Part shown: piece by piece, positions 57,538 through 59,146 of the stretch | Layout of the letters: each line of letters starts with the position of its first letter | Numbering within the stretch: the first letter of the stretch is position 1 | Assembly (NCBI GenBank): GCA_027067575.1 | Contig: JAMOVQ010000026.1 | Coordinates: 1 to 59,146, forward strand | Length of the DNA: 59,146 bases | Source of the DNA: Thermoanaerobaculia bacterium | GTDB taxonomy: Bacteria; Acidobacteriota; Thermoanaerobaculia; Thermoanaerobaculales; Sulfomarinibacteraceae | Reading direction: 5' to 3' | Translations under genes and position numbers: made by a program | The notes under the pieces: model-generated | The model's database searches: none | The model's input: only the letters and a program-made list of their open reading frames with translations | What the model was told of the DNA's origin: nothing

Positions 57538-57683
57538 CCCGTTCCTCGTGGGGCGCTCGATCGCTGGATGGTGAAGGGCTCCGTTGCGGGGACAGTCCCG
57601 ATCGTGAAGGGCCTGGTTCTCCGAAGCGCCAGCCGGGACGTCGCTTCGCTTGTCCCTGGGTGGATGGGTGAGTGGGGGCACCA
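57538..57683 (+). repeat. Dispersed GACAGTCCCGATCGTGA repeat, fullest copy
   Basis: Includes the left block seen at 31980-32013 (inverted) and the core plus right block seen at 1-106 and 143-240, so it appears to be the complete unit of about 145 bp. Confidence 0.75.
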
Positions 57684-57730
57684 GGTCGGGGTGCGTGGTT
57701 TCGGGCGAGGGGATGTGCTAATGGAGAGGA

Positions 57731-57775
57731 GCGTCCCGATCGTAAAGGCTGGGGTGTTGTGAGATGCCCACCGGG
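57731..57775 (+). repeat. Decayed GTCCCGATCGT repeat fragment
   Basis: GCGTCCCGATCGTAAAGGCT and then GGTGTTGTGAGATGCCCACCGG align to the core of the family with many changes. A still weaker copy is at 57825-57860. Confidence 0.5.
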
Positions 57776-57989
57776 AGTCGGTTCCCGACGAAAAAGGGAC
57801 ACTGTTTATCTTGTGCCGCGCTTACGGGACGGTCTCGATCGTGATGGGTGGTGGTCTCCGGGGAGAGAAGTCGCGGATCTCGCACGTGCAGCAAGTGGGG
57901 ACACTCCCCATTTCTCTGTGGATCCGATCAGCGAGGTGCAGCCCCAAGGAGCGCCCTATTTCCCGATGGTTTCCCCGTTCCGGCCGCGA

Positions 57990-58982
57990 TCAGGAGGAGG
58001 TGCCGGATGTGGCGTACCGGCGGGCGGCCTCGGCGTGCTCGCGGTGGATCGTCTCGCGGAGGCCGGCCGGCTCGAGGACCGTGCACGCCGCGCCCCAGCC
58101 GAGGATCCAGGGCACGAGCTCGGTGGCCGACGTGACCGTCAGGCCCAGCTCGAGGGAGCCGTCGGGCGCCTCGGCGAGGGTCTGGGAGGGGTGCCACCGC
58201 GTCTCCTGGACGAGCCCGGCGGCGTGGGGGGCGAACCGCAACCGGACGGTGACCGGCTCGTCGTCGGCGATCCAGACACCCCAGGAGCGCTCGACCCGGT
58301 CGAGGAGGGCCTCGACCGGTGGGGGGGTGAACGGCCGTTCCGTCACCCGGGATTCGGCGATCCGCTCGAGGCGGAGCACCCGGAGCCCTCCGGGGGGATC
58401 GAACCGGCCGACTGCGTAAAGGGCCGCGCCGACCACGGAGGGTTCCAGAAGGTACGGTTCGAAGAGCCCTTGCCGCTCCCCGGCGCCGGTGCGGGGCCTG
58501 TACCGGACCTCGACGGTCCGCCCCGTGGCCCATCCGTACGCGAGGTCCCGGAACGTCGCTGCGTGGCGGCTCCCGGCGCCGTCGATCCGGCCGGCGAGCC
58601 GCTCGAACGCCGTCTCCAGCTCGCGGGGCACGACACTGGCGAGCTTCCCGATCGCGCCGCGGAGGGCGCCACCGGGTTCCCCGGACCGGCGGGTGAGCCT
58701 CCGCACGGCGATGTAGACGGCGGTGGCCTCCTCGAGCTCGAACCGGACCGGCGGGATCGGGATCCGCGCCCCCTCCACGAGCCGCCACCCGGTCCCGCTG
58801 GCGTACACCGGGAGGCGGCCGGACGACGAGAGCTCGGTCAGGTACTTCCGGACGGTCCGGGGGTGGACGCCGAGCCGCTCGGCGATCTCCGCGGTCGTTC
58901 GCGTCCGGTACGGCTGCCGCGCGAACATCGTCTGGATCTCGATCAGCCTTCCGGCCTTCGTCAGTGCGTCACCGTAGACCAT
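57990..58982 (-). CDS. HTH and WYL-domain transcriptional regulator
   Basis: Protein of 330 aa. The N-terminal winged helix (about 8-65) shows RTTAEIAERLGVHPRTVRKYL. A central WYL-like domain has VEVRYRPRTG and FEPYLLEPSVVGAALYAVGR, where the Trp-Tyr-Leu triplet reads Leu-Tyr-Ala. A WCX-like C-terminal part follows (VTVRLRFAPHAAGLV). Such proteins sense a ligand and control DNA-repair, defence or metabolic genes. The start at 58982 (MVYGDALTK) follows AGGGGAAC, and TAGACT lies 20 nt upstream. No target operon is adjacent. Confidence 0.87.
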   Translation of the reverse strand: MVYGDALTKAGRLIEIQTMFARQPYRTRTTAEIAERLGVHPRTVRKYLTELSSSGRLPVYASGTGWRLVEGARIPIPPVRFELEEATAVYIAVRRLTRRSGEPGGALRGAIGKLASVVPRELETAFERLAGRIDGAGSRHAATFRDLAYGWATGRTVEVRYRPRTGAGERQGLFEPYLLEPSVVGAALYAVGRFDPPGGLRVLRLERIAESRVTERPFTPPPVEALLDRVERSWGVWIADDEPVTVRLRFAPHAAGLVQETRWHPSQTLAEAPDGSLELGLTVTSATELVPWILGWGAACTVLEPAGLRETIHREHAEAARRYATSGTSS

Positions 58983-59146
58983 CGCCCCGTTCCCCTGTCC
59001 CCAGTCTACCGCAGGCGTCCCCCCAGAATCCACCGCTAAGGGTTCGTCGATGGTGTGTAGGGGTTCCAGCCGTGGGGGGGGGCGGGGTTTGAAAGGGTGG
59101 TCAGTGGTTCAGAGGGCCTGGAGCGGTTGCATCTTGGGATTGTGTC

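Larger units (their letters stand above)
57017..57989. other. Largest gene-free stretch (about 1 kb), a repeat cluster
   Basis: No gene could be supported; the open frames translate repeats. It contains a CATTGCGAG-type repeat (57119-57181), a GC-rich block with hairpins CCCGCGC-TTC-GCGCGGG and a 12-bp perfect inverted repeat (57269-57294), the 34-bp block 57310-57343, the most complete GACAGTCCC-family copy (57538-57683), two decayed copies (57731-57775, 57825-57860), and GGGACACT motifs at 57791 and 57896. Confidence 0.75.

Noticed and set aside
57016-57762. Open frames in the repeat cluster (for example 57016-57762 and 57672-59039)
   Set aside because: They translate repeat DNA or run antisense to the WYL regulator, with no ribosome-binding site or known domain.

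Overview
The window is GC-rich bacterial chromosome with tightly packed operons. A complete lpxC (lipid A synthesis) indicates a Gram-negative outer membrane. The mix of DUF4390-NtrY-NtrX-type genes, a TonB-type fusion, a giant DUF11 surface protein and abundant TPR and glycosyltransferase genes fits Acidobacteriota or a neighbouring phylum. That placement is inference from gene content only. No rRNA, tRNA, CRISPR array, prophage or intact transposase gene was found.

Layout. 1-410: intergenic repeats. 411-2336: pseudokinase-TonB fusion. 2477-2770 (-): HU. 2944-7847 (-): HD-GYP-like protein, smpB and uvrA. 8068-8985: lpxC, divergent from the HD-GYP gene, behind a sigma-54-like promoter. 9340-13309: DUF4390 protein, NtrY-like kinase and NtrX/NtrC-like activator, with overlapping ends. 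13345-15923: TPR membrane protein and a small RDD-like membrane protein. 15963-16154 (-): DUF4177 protein. 16208-17889: GT2 glycosyltransferase and XerC/D recombinase. 18142-30192: one secreted 4,016-residue DUF11-repeat protein, also behind a sigma-54-like promoter. 30320-31655 (-): UbiA prenyltransferase and a lone PqqD. 32054-36244 (-): rmlB, rmlD, an RMD-like reductase and a polyprenol/phytol kinase-DUF92 fusion. 36638-40974: rpsU, mutS2, dnaG. 41023-43830: BarA-like hybrid kinase. 43852-44304 (-): ferritin-like protein. 44418-48032: two GT4 enzymes and a WcaJ-type initiating sugar transferase. 48111-51094: ECF sigma factor and a zinc-finger/FecR/DUF3352-like protein. 51141-54617: two ABC ATPase/permease pairs. 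54622-57016 (-): two more GT4 enzymes. 57990-58982 (-): HTH-WYL regulator.

The genes group into themes. One is surface glycan assembly: rml genes, WcaJ-type transferase, five glycosyltransferases, and possibly lipid-carrier recycling by the kinase fusion. A second is envelope biogenesis and its control: lpxC, the NtrYX-like pair, the giant secreted protein, and the pseudokinase-TonB protein. A third is information processing: HU, uvrA, smpB, rpsU-mutS2-dnaG and xer. The two sigma-54-like promoters, together with a GAFTGA-bearing activator encoded between them, suggest a local sigma-54 circuit for envelope genes.

Two features run through the whole window. Several genes have a -10-like GTANNNT motif only 6-8 nt before the start codon, which predicts leaderless mRNAs. 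Most gene-free stretches are filled with a few families of related, partly palindromic repeats (GGGACAGTCCC-core, CATTGCGAG/GAAGCAAT and GGGACACTGTT types).
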